Source of the DNA: Patescibacteria group bacterium
Lineage (GTDB): Bacteria > Patescibacteriota > Patescibacteriia > 2-12-FULL-60-25
Direction: 5' to 3'
DNA: 64,000 nt
Assembly: GCA_031082005.1 (NCBI GenBank)
Contig: JAVHLR010000001.1
Coordinates: 253,251 to 317,250 of the forward strand
The notes beneath the pieces are model-generated. The model was given only the letters and a program-made list of their open reading frames with translations, did no database searches and had not been told where the DNA came from. Positions 1 to 7,408 of this stretch are shown here, piece by piece. A program made the position numbers and the translations under genes. The stretch's first letter is position 1. Every line of letters starts with the position of its first letter.

Positions 1-1
1 C

Positions 2-697
2 GCCGGGGGCAAAGGCACGCGTCTCGCGCCGCTCACCAATATCACGAACAAACATCTTCTGCCCATCTACAACCAACCGATGGTCATGTATCCCTTGCAG
101 ACGCTGCTTGATGCCGGCATCAAGGATATCCTACTCATCACCGGGCCCGATCATGCGCATCAATTCATCAAACTTTTCGGTTCGGGCAAGGCTCTTGGTT
201 GCCACTTTAGCTACCGCATCCAGGATGAGGCTGGAGGTATCGCGCAGGCGCTGGGCTTAGCCGAGGATTTCGTGGGACAGGATAACTGCACCGTCATCTT
301 GGGCGACAATGTTTTCGATGAGCCCGTGGCTTCCAGCCTCGCGTCTTTCTCGAGTGGCGCGTTGGCTTTCTACAAACCAGTCGAGAATCCGACAGAATAC
401 GGCGTGATGGAGATCGACGAGATGGGTAATGTCCTGTCTATCGAAGAAAAACCTAAGCAACCGAAATCCAACCTCGCCCAAGTAGGGCTCTATGTCTACG
501 ACCCGCACGTCTTCGACATCATCAAGACCTTGAAACCATCCGGCCGCGGAGAATTGGAGATCACTGACGTCAACAACCACTATCTCGCACAGCGCGAACT
601 GAAGGCGCGCCGCATGGGCGGCATCTGGTGGGATATGGGGACGTTCCATGGCATGCAGGCTGCGAGCCAGCACTTCGCGCAAAAGGACAAAAAATAG
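2..697 (+). CDS. rmlA: Glucose-1-phosphate thymidylyltransferase (RmlA/RfbA family), 5' truncated by window edge
   Basis: This enzyme family activates glucose-1-phosphate with dTTP to give dTDP-glucose, the entry to dTDP-rhamnose and other surface sugars. The frame is open from base 2, and its first residues form the nucleotide-binding loop AGGKGTRLAPLT, so only a few N-terminal residues are missing. Further family marks are the QDEAGGIAQAL segment (substrate binding), the ILGDNVF strand with the metal-binding Asp, and EEKP near the middle. The C-terminus (WWDMGTFHGMQAA) is complete. At about 232 residues it is shorter than the usual 290, so it is a short-form enzyme lacking the C-terminal helical extension. 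Other nucleoside-diphosphosugar pyrophosphorylases are possible. It fits with the glycosyltransferases at 18-23 kb. Confidence 0.85.
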   Translation, partial: AGGKGTRLAPLTNITNKHLLPIYNQPMVMYPLQTLLDAGIKDILLITGPDHAHQFIKLFGSGKALGCHFSYRIQDEAGGIAQALGLAEDFVGQDNCTVILGDNVFDEPVASSLASFSSGALAFYKPVENPTEYGVMEIDEMGNVLSIEEKPKQPKSNLAQVGLYVYDPHVFDIIKTLKPSGRGELEITDVNNHYLAQRELKARRMGGIWWDMGTFHGMQAASQHFAQKDKK

Positions 698-780
698 CCA
701 GTATGGGGAGTTTGGGGTACTTGCCTCATGTTTGCCTATGCAGTAGTCTTTCTTGACTGTTATTCGTAAACTTTATTTAT

Positions 781-1104
781 ATGGAAATCACTCTCACAGA
801 CCAGAATTTCGATCAGGAAGTCATCAAATCAGCGACTCCGGTATTGGTTGATTTTTGGGCTCCCTGGTGCGGGCCCTGCCGCATGATGGCGCCGATCATC
901 GAAGAGCTGGCTGAAGAAATAGATGGTTCGAAGCTCAAGATAGGCAAGCTTAACGTCGACGAGAACGGTGTGACCGCACAGCAGTTCAATATCATGTCTA
1001 TTCCGACCTTCCTCGTCTTCCAGGGCGGCAAAGTCGTCGACCAGTTCGTCGGCGGAATGACAAAGGCAGCTTTCAAGGACAAGCTGGCTAAATACATCGC
1101 TTAA
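781..1104 (+). CDS. trxA: Thioredoxin
   Basis: This is a small cytoplasmic dithiol-disulfide reductase of 107 residues, the usual family length. The active site WCGPC lies at residues 29-33, followed by RMM and later the cis-proline loop SIPTF. It is immediately upstream of thioredoxin reductase, its electron donor. No Shine-Dalgarno sequence precedes the ATG, and the upstream bases are an AT-rich run (ctttatttat). A possible promoter is TTGCCT at 730 with TAGTCT 17 bp further on. A second TTGACT near 753 would place its -10 on top of the ATG and is less likely. Confidence 0.97.
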   Translation: MEITLTDQNFDQEVIKSATPVLVDFWAPWCGPCRMMAPIIEELAEEIDGSKLKIGKLNVDENGVTAQQFNIMSIPTFLVFQGGKVVDQFVGGMTKAAFKDKLAKYIA

Positions 1105-1170
1105 TTTTCTCCGCAGGTCAGATGTAGCCATCTGTCATCCCGGGCCAGGACCCAGGATCTAGAAAAAAAT

Positions 1171-2100
1171 ATGGAAACTCGCAATCTCATCATCATCGGC
1201 TCCGGTCCGGCTGGTTACACTGCCGCTGTTTATGCTGCCCGAGCCGAACTCAAACCGCTCATGTTCGAAGGACGCGACCCGGGCGGCCAGCTCATGACCA
1301 CGACGGAAGTCGAGAATTTCCCCGGCTTTCCGCAAGGAGTCTTGGGTCCGGAACTGATGGCTAAGATGAAAGAGCAGGCGCAACGTTTCGAGACGGAAAT
1401 CATCTCCGATTTCGTCGAATCCGTCGATCTTTCTGCTCGACCATACAAAGTGGTGGCTGGCGGACAGACCTACGAGACGCGGAGCATCATCATCTCGACT
1501 GGTGCGACAGCACGCCGTCTTGGCTTGGAGTCAGAGAAAGCGCTGTACGGCAAAGGTGTCTCTGCCTGCGCCACTTGCGACGGTTTTTTCTTCAAAGGCA
1601 AGGTCGTGGCTATCGTCGGCGGAGGGGACAGCGCCATGGAAGAGGCGAACTTCCTCACCCGTTTCGCCGAGAGAGTTTACCTCGTCCACCGTCGCGACTC
1701 GTTCCGCGCTTCCAAAGCTATGCAAGAGCGGACTTTCAATAACCCGAAGATCGAGGTCGTATGGAATTCCGCTGTCGAAGACATCCTAGGTGTCGACGTC
1801 GGTCATGTCACGGGCGTGAAACTAAAAGACACGGTCACGGGCGAGACTCGAGAGATGGCGTTGGACGGAGTTTTCGCCGCCATCGGCCATGATCCCAATA
1901 CCTCGTTGTTCAAAGGCGTCATTGACCTGGACGAGAAGGGCTACATCAAGACCGTCCCTGGTTCGGCGCGCACGAATATCCCGGGAGTTTTCGCTGCCGG
2001 TGATGTCCAAGACGCAAAATACCGCCAAGCTATCACTGCCGCAGGTTCCGGCTGTATGGCAGCTCTAGAGGCCGAGAAATTCTTGGCGGAGAATAATTAA
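1171..2100 (+). CDS. trxB: Thioredoxin reductase (NADPH)
   Basis: This FAD enzyme passes electrons from NADPH to thioredoxin. The FAD-binding loop GSGPAG lies near residues 10-15, the redox pair CATC at 133-136, the NADPH site GGGDSA and HRRDSFRAS in the middle, and the C-terminal FAD motif GVFAAGDVQD near residue 270. The length of 309 residues is normal for the low-molecular-weight type. It follows trxA by 66 bp and is probably co-transcribed with it. The gap contains a palindromic 'atcccgggcc' stretch. The start lacks a Shine-Dalgarno sequence and is preceded by an A-run ending in aaaaaaat. Confidence 0.97.
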   Translation: METRNLIIIGSGPAGYTAAVYAARAELKPLMFEGRDPGGQLMTTTEVENFPGFPQGVLGPELMAKMKEQAQRFETEIISDFVESVDLSARPYKVVAGGQTYETRSIIISTGATARRLGLESEKALYGKGVSACATCDGFFFKGKVVAIVGGGDSAMEEANFLTRFAERVYLVHRRDSFRASKAMQERTFNNPKIEVVWNSAVEDILGVDVGHVTGVKLKDTVTGETREMALDGVFAAIGHDPNTSLFKGVIDLDEKGYIKTVPGSARTNIPGVFAAGDVQDAKYRQAITAAGSGCMAALEAEKFLAENN

Positions 2101-2141
2101 CTACGTCGTCCCCGCGTATGCGGGGCCTTGAGTAAAAGACG

Positions 2142-2168
2142 CGCTCCAAAAACGGAGCGTGTTTTTTC
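2142..2168 (+). terminator. Rho-independent terminator after trxB
   Basis: The stem CGCTCC/GGAGCG with an AAAAA-type loop is followed by GTGTTTTTT. It ends the trxA-trxB unit 40 bp past the stop. Confidence 0.8.
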
Positions 2169-2204
2169 GCTCCTTTTACCATTTTATGCCATAATTGCCC
2201 CAAT

Positions 2205-3722
2205 ATGGCCGAACGTTTTAAGTCCCCCGAACCCCGTAGCGGAAACGAGCGTCTGCGCAGCGTGGCGGAGGTGCGTAAAAAGTATTTCGATAAGCTCGCA
2301 AGATCTCCGTGGAGCTGGGCGGCAGCCGCTGTAATGGCTTTGGAGTCGCAGGGCTGCGCGACTATGTCGCAGGCTGTCGGATACATGACGCTCGAACCTC
2401 AATCCGGAGGGATGAAGTATGACGCGAACGTCGGACAGACCGGAAATTTCGTCGGACCGACTTTTAAGGTCGAATCGATGCCGGAGCGTCCGCGCGGCGG
2501 AATCGCGAATCTGCCGGAAGGATATTTCACTCCTGAACTTGCCGAGGAACTGCACGCCGCACGCAGTCGTGGAGGCAAAATGCGTGACGTGCCGCCTGGT
2601 TATATCGATCTGGAGAGCTTGGGTTACGAACGCGGCAATCAGCCGTTCGTCATCGTACGCGAGAATCATGTTGGACCTCCGAAGATCGGGCGCGAACGTA
2701 ACAAGCTCATAGCGCAAGAAGCCGCCAGAGGGCTCTCATTCATGTCGCGCATGCCGTATGCTTTTACTGACGGCATAAAGACGGAATGGGTCGAGGTGAC
2801 GCGCTACGGAGAAGTTCAGATGACAGCCCCTCCGCCTGCTCTGAACGTTGACGAACGCGCTGCGAACATGGCTACGACGGAGAACAGGATACTGCCGGCA
2901 GGCGACACGCATACGACTCTTTCATGTCGCGTGACCCCTGTTCCCGGTACCTTCGCCGAGTCGGCGCGACCCAAAAAACCAGAAGCTGGTCGCAAACTCG
3001 AGTTCGATGTGTTGCACGGCAACGCATCCTTGGTCCCGCTCCGACTCGTCTTAAGCGAAGAGAAGTCTTTTGTTTATCCAGAACGTCCGGCTCAAGCTGC
3101 CCTCGTTACGGATTATGAGCCGATACCGGATCTCGTCACTCTGTACACCGCATATGAGGTGCTTACGCAGCAGGAAGATAGCCTTACCAAGCGCATCCAT
3201 GCGCTCGAAATCAGATTACCGACGCTGCAAGGCGAGGAAAAAGATAAAGCCACTGCGCAATACGCTCGCTTGTCGCAACAACTGACCTACGTGCGTGTGA
3301 GTCGCGCCTATCGTGAAACGGAGACGAAGTATCGCGAAGAAATCGCGCGTCTGCAGACCGAGCTAGCGACGCTGCGGCAAGCCAAGCCAGCCAAAGACAG
3401 ATATGACGTCAACGACTTGCGCGAGGGAGCTGCGGAAAACAAGTGGAGCCGCAAGCACATCCCGGAACTTGAGGAGAAGATAGCAAGCCTGCAACGCGAG
3501 ATGGCGGAGGCGCTAGAGCGCCTTACGCCCACCTCGTTGACCCCATTGACGGCTAAGCTTGCAGGTATGATAGAGCCGGCAAAACAACGGCTGATGACGG
3601 CAGCGCTCGGCGCTTTAGGTACGCGCATCGCCACACAGACCGAAGTCAGGATCATGACCGACATCGACGCCACGCGGGGCGGTATCAGGTTGGTCGTAGT
3701 ATTGGATAATCCGAAAAAATAA
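2205..3722 (+). CDS. Protein of unknown function with C-terminal coiled coil
   Basis: The 505 residues match no family I recognise. The N-terminal 30 residues are basic and are followed by a short Ala-rich stretch (WSWAAAAVMALESQGC) too short to be a convincing membrane span. Residues 40-280 are mixed and Pro/Gly-rich. Residues 310-450 carry heptad-rich helices (for example EEKIASLQREMAEALERL) that should form a coiled coil. The tail contains TRIATQTEVRIMTDIDATRGGI. A CATAAT -10 box lies 9 nt before the ATG and there is no Shine-Dalgarno sequence, so the mRNA may be nearly leaderless. It is followed 4 bp later by a small gene, so the two are probably translated together. Confidence 0.7.
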   Translation: MAERFKSPEPRSGNERLRSVAEVRKKYFDKLARSPWSWAAAAVMALESQGCATMSQAVGYMTLEPQSGGMKYDANVGQTGNFVGPTFKVESMPERPRGGIANLPEGYFTPELAEELHAARSRGGKMRDVPPGYIDLESLGYERGNQPFVIVRENHVGPPKIGRERNKLIAQEAARGLSFMSRMPYAFTDGIKTEWVEVTRYGEVQMTAPPPALNVDERAANMATTENRILPAGDTHTTLSCRVTPVPGTFAESARPKKPEAGRKLEFDVLHGNASLVPLRLVLSEEKSFVYPERPAQAALVTDYEPIPDLVTLYTAYEVLTQQEDSLTKRIHALEIRLPTLQGEEKDKATAQYARLSQQLTYVRVSRAYRETETKYREEIARLQTELATLRQAKPAKDRYDVNDLREGAAENKWSRKHIPELEEKIASLQREMAEALERLTPTSLTPLTAKLAGMIEPAKQRLMTAALGALGTRIATQTEVRIMTDIDATRGGIRLVVVLDNPKK

Positions 3723-3726
3723 AAAT

Positions 3727-3963
3727 ATGCGCTCTGACGTAATCACTCAAGTCGTACCTAATGCCGATCCTGAATTCATCCAGATTCTGGAGCGCCTACC
3801 CGAACCGCCTGCAGTCATCCATGAAAAGTTACTTCAACTTTTACCGAAGATGTATGGGATTTTTTTGGCGAAACGCGCTGCAGATCGCGTTGGCGACACG
3901 GAAGAGTTCGCCAGATTGATGCAGAAAGAGCTGGATTTGCTCCAAAAAACCGCGGATTTATAG
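3727..3963 (+). CDS. Small acidic protein of unknown function
   Basis: This 78-residue protein is encoded 4 bp downstream of the 505-residue gene, which implies one operon. It is predicted to be helical, with ILERLPEPPAVIHEKLLQLLP in the first half and a charged helix at the end (EFARLMQKELDLLQKTADL). There is no signal peptide, membrane segment or Cys. I do not recognise the family. Its tight spacing suggests a partner of the upstream coiled-coil protein, which is inference only. Confidence 0.65.
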   Translation: MRSDVITQVVPNADPEFIQILERLPEPPAVIHEKLLQLLPKMYGIFLAKRAADRVGDTEEFARLMQKELDLLQKTADL

Positions 3964-4118
3964 GGTCTTGCTCGCTGCTGTTTGCGGTGCTGTAATACAT
4001 GCCTATGTGCAGTAAACGCAAACATTTATGTTTGCCCGTCCGAGCTCCCTAGGGGATTTTTTTGTTTGGTCATGGAGCTGAACCCTTAACCCGATCACTA
4101 ATCATTTTAATGTAATTT

Positions 4119-5342
4119 ATGTCTGCATTCACCAACGCCATGCGGCAGCTCGATCTCGCCTCTTCAGCCATGCACCTCGATCCTCTGACATTAGAGCGCC
4201 TTCGTCACGCACAACGCACGGTCGAAGTCGATTTTCCGGTCAAGATGGATGACGGTTCGACGAAATTATTCCACGGTTACCGCGTGCAGTGGAACGATGC
4301 GCGCGGACCGTTCAAGGGAGGATTGCGTTTTCACGCGCAGACGGATCTGGACGAGGTAAAAGCCCTTTCGTTCTGGATGACCATCAAATGCGCCGTAGCC
4401 AACATCCCATTCGGCGGCGGTAAGGGCGGAGTCACGGTAAACCCCAAGGATCTCTCCAAAACCGAACTAGAGAATCTGACGCGCTCATTCACGCGCGCCA
4501 TCGCTGACGTCATTGGACCGGAAAAGGACGTGCCGGCGCCTGACGTGAACACGACCCCGCAAATCATGGACTGGCTGGCCGATGAATATGGCAAATACGT
4601 CGGCAAACCCAGTCCGGCCGTAGTGACCGGTAAGACTCTGGAACATGGCGGTTCGGCGGGTCGCGGTACAGCCACCGGACAAGGCGCCTACTACGTCTTT
4701 GAAGCGTATCGCGCCAAGCTCGCGCTTGATCCAGAGACCTCTACGGTAGCCATACAGGGCTTCGGAAACGCGGGGCAAGAAATCGCGCGCCAGTTCCATC
4801 ATCATGGTTACAAGGTCGTCGCTATCTCCGATTCGCAAGGCGGCATACATGATGAGAACGGCATCGATATCCCGGAGCTTATCCGTCTGAAAAAAGAGAC
4901 GGGTCATGTCGTACGTCTTGGCTCGTCACGCGACATCACGAACGACGAACTATTGAAAGTCGAATGCGGTATCCTCGTCCCATCGGCGCTGGAAAACGCC
5001 ATTACGGCCGACGTAGCACACGAGGTGAAGGCCAAGATGGTGCTGGAAGTCGCCAATGGGCCGACAACCCCGGAAGCTGACATGATCCTCGCCAAACGCG
5101 GTGTCACTGTCGTCCCGGATGTCCTCGCGAATTCAGGCGGCGTCACGACGTCGTTCCTCGAATGGCAGCAGAACATGACCGACGAACGCTGGACCGAAGA
5201 AGAGGTTTTCGCGCGATTGAAACCTATGATGGATGATGCATCAGCAGCGGTCATGCGAACGGCCGATTCGCATTCCGTGACGCAACGCGAAGCTGCCTTC
5301 ATTGTCGGGCTGGAGAGGGTCGACAAAGCATTCAGGGGCTAA
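4119..5342 (+). CDS. gdhA: Glutamate dehydrogenase (Glu/Leu/Phe/Val dehydrogenase family)
   Basis: This enzyme interconverts glutamate and 2-oxoglutarate plus ammonia using NAD(P). At 407 residues it is the short form of hexameric GDH. The substrate-binding motif PFGGGKGGV is near residue 95, the dimerisation domain (GPFKGGLRFH) precedes it, and the Rossmann loop GFGNAGQEIA is near residue 215. The NSGGVTTSFLEW segment near residue 342 is typical of the family. Base context AATTT directly before the ATG with TAATGT 5 nt upstream suggests a leaderless mRNA. A strong bidirectional terminator follows. A dedicated GDH is notable in a lineage with little amino-acid metabolism. Confidence 0.95.
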   Translation: MSAFTNAMRQLDLASSAMHLDPLTLERLRHAQRTVEVDFPVKMDDGSTKLFHGYRVQWNDARGPFKGGLRFHAQTDLDEVKALSFWMTIKCAVANIPFGGGKGGVTVNPKDLSKTELENLTRSFTRAIADVIGPEKDVPAPDVNTTPQIMDWLADEYGKYVGKPSPAVVTGKTLEHGGSAGRGTATGQGAYYVFEAYRAKLALDPETSTVAIQGFGNAGQEIARQFHHHGYKVVAISDSQGGIHDENGIDIPELIRLKKETGHVVRLGSSRDITNDELLKVECGILVPSALENAITADVAHEVKAKMVLEVANGPTTPEADMILAKRGVTVVPDVLANSGGVTTSFLEWQQNMTDERWTEEEVFARLKPMMDDASAAVMRTADSHSVTQREAAFIVGLERVDKAFRG

Positions 5343-5359
5343 AGCGAATCGCATATTAA

Positions 5360-5387
5360 AAAACCGCGTCCATCGCGGTTTTTTTTG
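5360..5387. terminator. Bidirectional terminator between gdhA and the EamA gene
   Basis: The inverted repeat AAACCGCG/CGCGGTTT is flanked by A and T runs, so it can serve both the plus-strand gdhA and the convergent minus-strand gene. Confidence 0.85.
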
Positions 5388-5394
5388 GGTGTCT

Positions 5395-5811
5395 TCAGGC
5401 TAACGCGATCAAGACTATCCCGATTGTCGCCATGATGCTGCCAAGCGCTAATTTTAGGGATAGCTTTTCGGCCAAAAAAAGTATCGAGATAATGATGACC
5501 AAGATGAGCGACAGACGATCGACGGCAGCGACTTTACTCGCCGTACCTGTCCGCAGGGCCAAGAAATAGAACAACCACGACAGTGCGCCGAAAACGGATG
5601 AAATCAGGATGATATAGAACCCTTTTCCGTCGATCTGTTCCAGTCCTTTAAGTTTTCCGCCGACCAAGACTATGCCCGCCATGAGCAGGAACATGAATAA
5701 GCTGCGTACTCCGGTCGCGAGAGTAGGATCGACGTTCTTCAATCCGATTTTTCCGGCGATGGTCATCAGGGCGGCGGTGACTGCCGAGAGAGTAGCGAAA
5801 AGTAACCACAT
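5395..5811 (-). CDS. Half-size EamA/DMT-family membrane transporter
   Basis: The 138 residues form one EamA domain with about five hydrophobic spans (residues 2-17, 35-53, 66-86, 93-113 and 118-137). The conserved end of span three, WLFYFLALRTGTASKVAAVDRLS, is the family hallmark. Usual EamA exporters are about 290 residues with two such repeats, so this one must work as a dimer, like EmrE-type small DMT proteins. Substrate is unknown. It is divergent from tsaD, with only 22 bp between the two ATGs. Confidence 0.8.
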   Translation of the reverse strand: MWLLFATLSAVTAALMTIAGKIGLKNVDPTLATGVRSLFMFLLMAGIVLVGGKLKGLEQIDGKGFYIILISSVFGALSWLFYFLALRTGTASKVAAVDRLSLILVIIISILFLAEKLSLKLALGSIMATIGIVLIALA

Positions 5812-5834
5812 ATATTAGGATACCAGGTATTATA
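5811..5834. promoter_or_regulatory. Compact divergent promoter pair (EamA gene / tsaD)
   Basis: A minus-strand TATAAT occupies 5829-5834, overlapping the tsaD start codon. A plus-strand TATATT occupies 5811-5816, overlapping the EamA start codon. Each -10 ends 17 nt before the ATG it would serve, giving leaders of about 10 nt. No good -35 was found for either, so the assignment is tentative. Confidence 0.45.
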
Positions 5835-6898
5835 TGGCAGTGACCCCCAAATCCAAAACCAGCGGCTCAAGAGTCCTCGGTATCGAGACAAGCTGCGACG
5901 AAACATCGGTCGCTATTTTGGATTACGCCGTACGAGGTACGAAGAACGAGGTACGCCTGTCTCATCACGAGACTGCGACGCAAATCCCTATCCATCGTCG
6001 TTATGGGGGAGTGGTACCCGAGGTAGCGGCGCGTACGCACATCGCAGAAGTCATCAAGTTGCTGGAACGGGCAGGTGTGTTCGCTTCCGGTAAACCGAAG
6101 TTCGACGCTATCGCTGTCACTAAAGGCCCAGGACTGGCCACTGCGTTGCGCGTCGGTATCGAAGCTGCACGGACTTTGGCCTATATCACGGATTCAACGC
6201 TGATCGGCGTAAACCATCTCGAAGGGCATCTTGCGTCCGCTTGGCTCGTACCGCAAAATCGCGCACGTTGGGAATTCCCGGTGCTCGTCCTGTTGGTTTC
6301 CGGAGGACACAGTGAATTGGTTCTGATGAAGGATTTCTGCCGCTATCAAGTCGTCGGTCGCACGCGCGACGATGCTTCGGGTGAGGCTTTCGACAAGACG
6401 GCTAAGCTCATGGGTTTGAGCTATCCTGGCGGTCCGATTTTGTCCAAATATGCCACGCGAGGTAATCCTGATGCTTTCAGATTACCTCGTCCCATGATCC
6501 ACGACCCTTCGCTCGACATGAGCTTCTCCGGCCTGAAGACTGCTGTCCGCATCTTGATACACGAGCTCGGACCCAGGACCCAGGATGTTCTGCCTGACCT
6601 GTGCGCCTCCATCCAAGCCGCCATCGTCGACGTACTGACCAGCAAGACGGCGCGCGCGATAGCTGCCTATAAACCGAAATGTCTGGCCGTCGTCGGTGGC
6701 GTGTCGGCTAATCCGCATCTCCAGAAAGAATTACGTAAAGTCGCCTCTGAATTTCCGGATCTCATCATGCTCGAACCGCCAAAAGGTTTTTATACCGATA
6801 ACGCTGCCATGATTGCGGCAGCCGGAAGTTGGCATCTTGCTCGCGGAAAGAGCGACAGTATTTCGAAACTGGATGCCGCGCCTGAATTGGATTTATGA
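5834..6898 (+). CDS. tsaD: tRNA N6-adenosine threonylcarbamoyltransferase TsaD
   Basis: TsaD transfers the threonylcarbamoyl group to A37 of ANN-decoding tRNAs. The protein is 354 residues with GIETSCDETS at residues 16-25, the metal-binding NHLEGHLAS motif near residue 125, the VSGGHSEL nucleotide loop, GEAFDKTAK, and GGVSANPHL near the end. The first variable loop, residues 32-42, reads YAVRGTKNEVR and is several residues longer than in E. coli. The DNA for it (5930-5955) is a copy of a repeat found elsewhere in the window. The stop overlaps the tsaE start by 4 bp (ATGA). The partner tsaB is not in this window. Confidence 0.96.
   Translation: MAVTPKSKTSGSRVLGIETSCDETSVAILDYAVRGTKNEVRLSHHETATQIPIHRRYGGVVPEVAARTHIAEVIKLLERAGVFASGKPKFDAIAVTKGPGLATALRVGIEAARTLAYITDSTLIGVNHLEGHLASAWLVPQNRARWEFPVLVLLVSGGHSELVLMKDFCRYQVVGRTRDDASGEAFDKTAKLMGLSYPGGPILSKYATRGNPDAFRLPRPMIHDPSLDMSFSGLKTAVRILIHELGPRTQDVLPDLCASIQAAIVDVLTSKTARAIAAYKPKCLAVVGGVSANPHLQKELRKVASEFPDLIMLEPPKGFYTDNAAMIAAAGSWHLARGKSDSISKLDAAPELDL
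5930..5955 (+). repeat. GTACG repeat, copy 1 (inside tsaD)
   Basis: This 26-bp unit of GTACG blocks matches the reverse complement of 59000-59025 at all but 3 of about 25 positions, and 56618-56643 at all but 4 of 26. It encodes the extra loop of TsaD. Confidence 0.8.
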
Positions 6899-7365
6899 CA
6901 CGCGTAAATAAATCAGCAGCCGGCAATGGGCGCAGAGCGACCATCACGATCGGCAACGTAATCCGCCGCTCCGACGTGCCTGATGTCGCCGCCTGGGAAG
7001 GGTTTGCCGATGAAGTGAAGACGCTGATCGGCCCCGGGAACATCTTGGCCATCAGTGGAGAGCTAGGTGCTGGGAAGACTACATTTATCCAGGCGCTGTC
7101 CAAGGTGTTAGGCATAAAGAAACATACTCTTAGTCCGACCTTTTCCCTGATGCGAAGCTATCGTCTGCCGCGAACATATCAGGGGATCAAGCGGATCATC
7201 CACGTGGACGCATATCGTTTCGCTGCCGAACGGGAATTGGTCGTGCTTGATTTGGATGAAGAGATGGCTGACGGATCGAGTGTGCTTGTCGTCGAATGGC
7301 CGGAAAAAATCCCTAACTGGTTGTCGCGACATGCCTCTAAGACCGTCAGGATACACATCGATTGA
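6895..7365 (+). CDS. tsaE: tRNA threonylcarbamoyladenosine biosynthesis ATPase TsaE
   Basis: TsaE is the ATPase that recycles the TsaB-TsaD complex. Its 156 residues include the P-loop GELGAGKTT near residue 57, SPTFSLMRSY near residue 82, HVDAYR near residue 102, and VVEWPEKIP at the end, all family marks. The start overlaps the tsaD stop (ATGA), so translation is probably coupled. A 20-residue N-terminal extension precedes the usual start of the fold; a later start cannot be excluded. Confidence 0.93.
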   Translation: MTRVNKSAAGNGRRATITIGNVIRRSDVPDVAAWEGFADEVKTLIGPGNILAISGELGAGKTTFIQALSKVLGIKKHTLSPTFSLMRSYRLPRTYQGIKRIIHVDAYRFAAERELVVLDLDEEMADGSSVLVVEWPEKIPNWLSRHASKTVRIHID

Positions 7366-7377
7366 TTCCAAGCTACG

Positions 7378-7403
7378 AAAATCCCCGGTATCATCCGGGG
7401 ATT
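7378..7403. terminator. Bidirectional terminator between tsaE and pilB
   Basis: The stem AATCCCCGG/CCGGGGATT with a TATCAT loop sits between two convergent genes and is followed on the plus strand by TTGGTTTT. Confidence 0.8.
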
Positions 7404-7408
7404 TGGTT

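Noticed and set aside
753-787. TTGACT with a 17-bp-spaced -10 overlapping the trxA ATG
   Set aside because: Transcription would start inside the coding region; the upstream TTGCCT/TAGTCT pair fits better.
1145-6586. Shared 14-mer CCAGGACCCAGGAT upstream of trxB and inside tsaD
   Set aside because: Matches of this length are expected by chance in 64 kb, and the TsaD segment is not longer than in E. coli.
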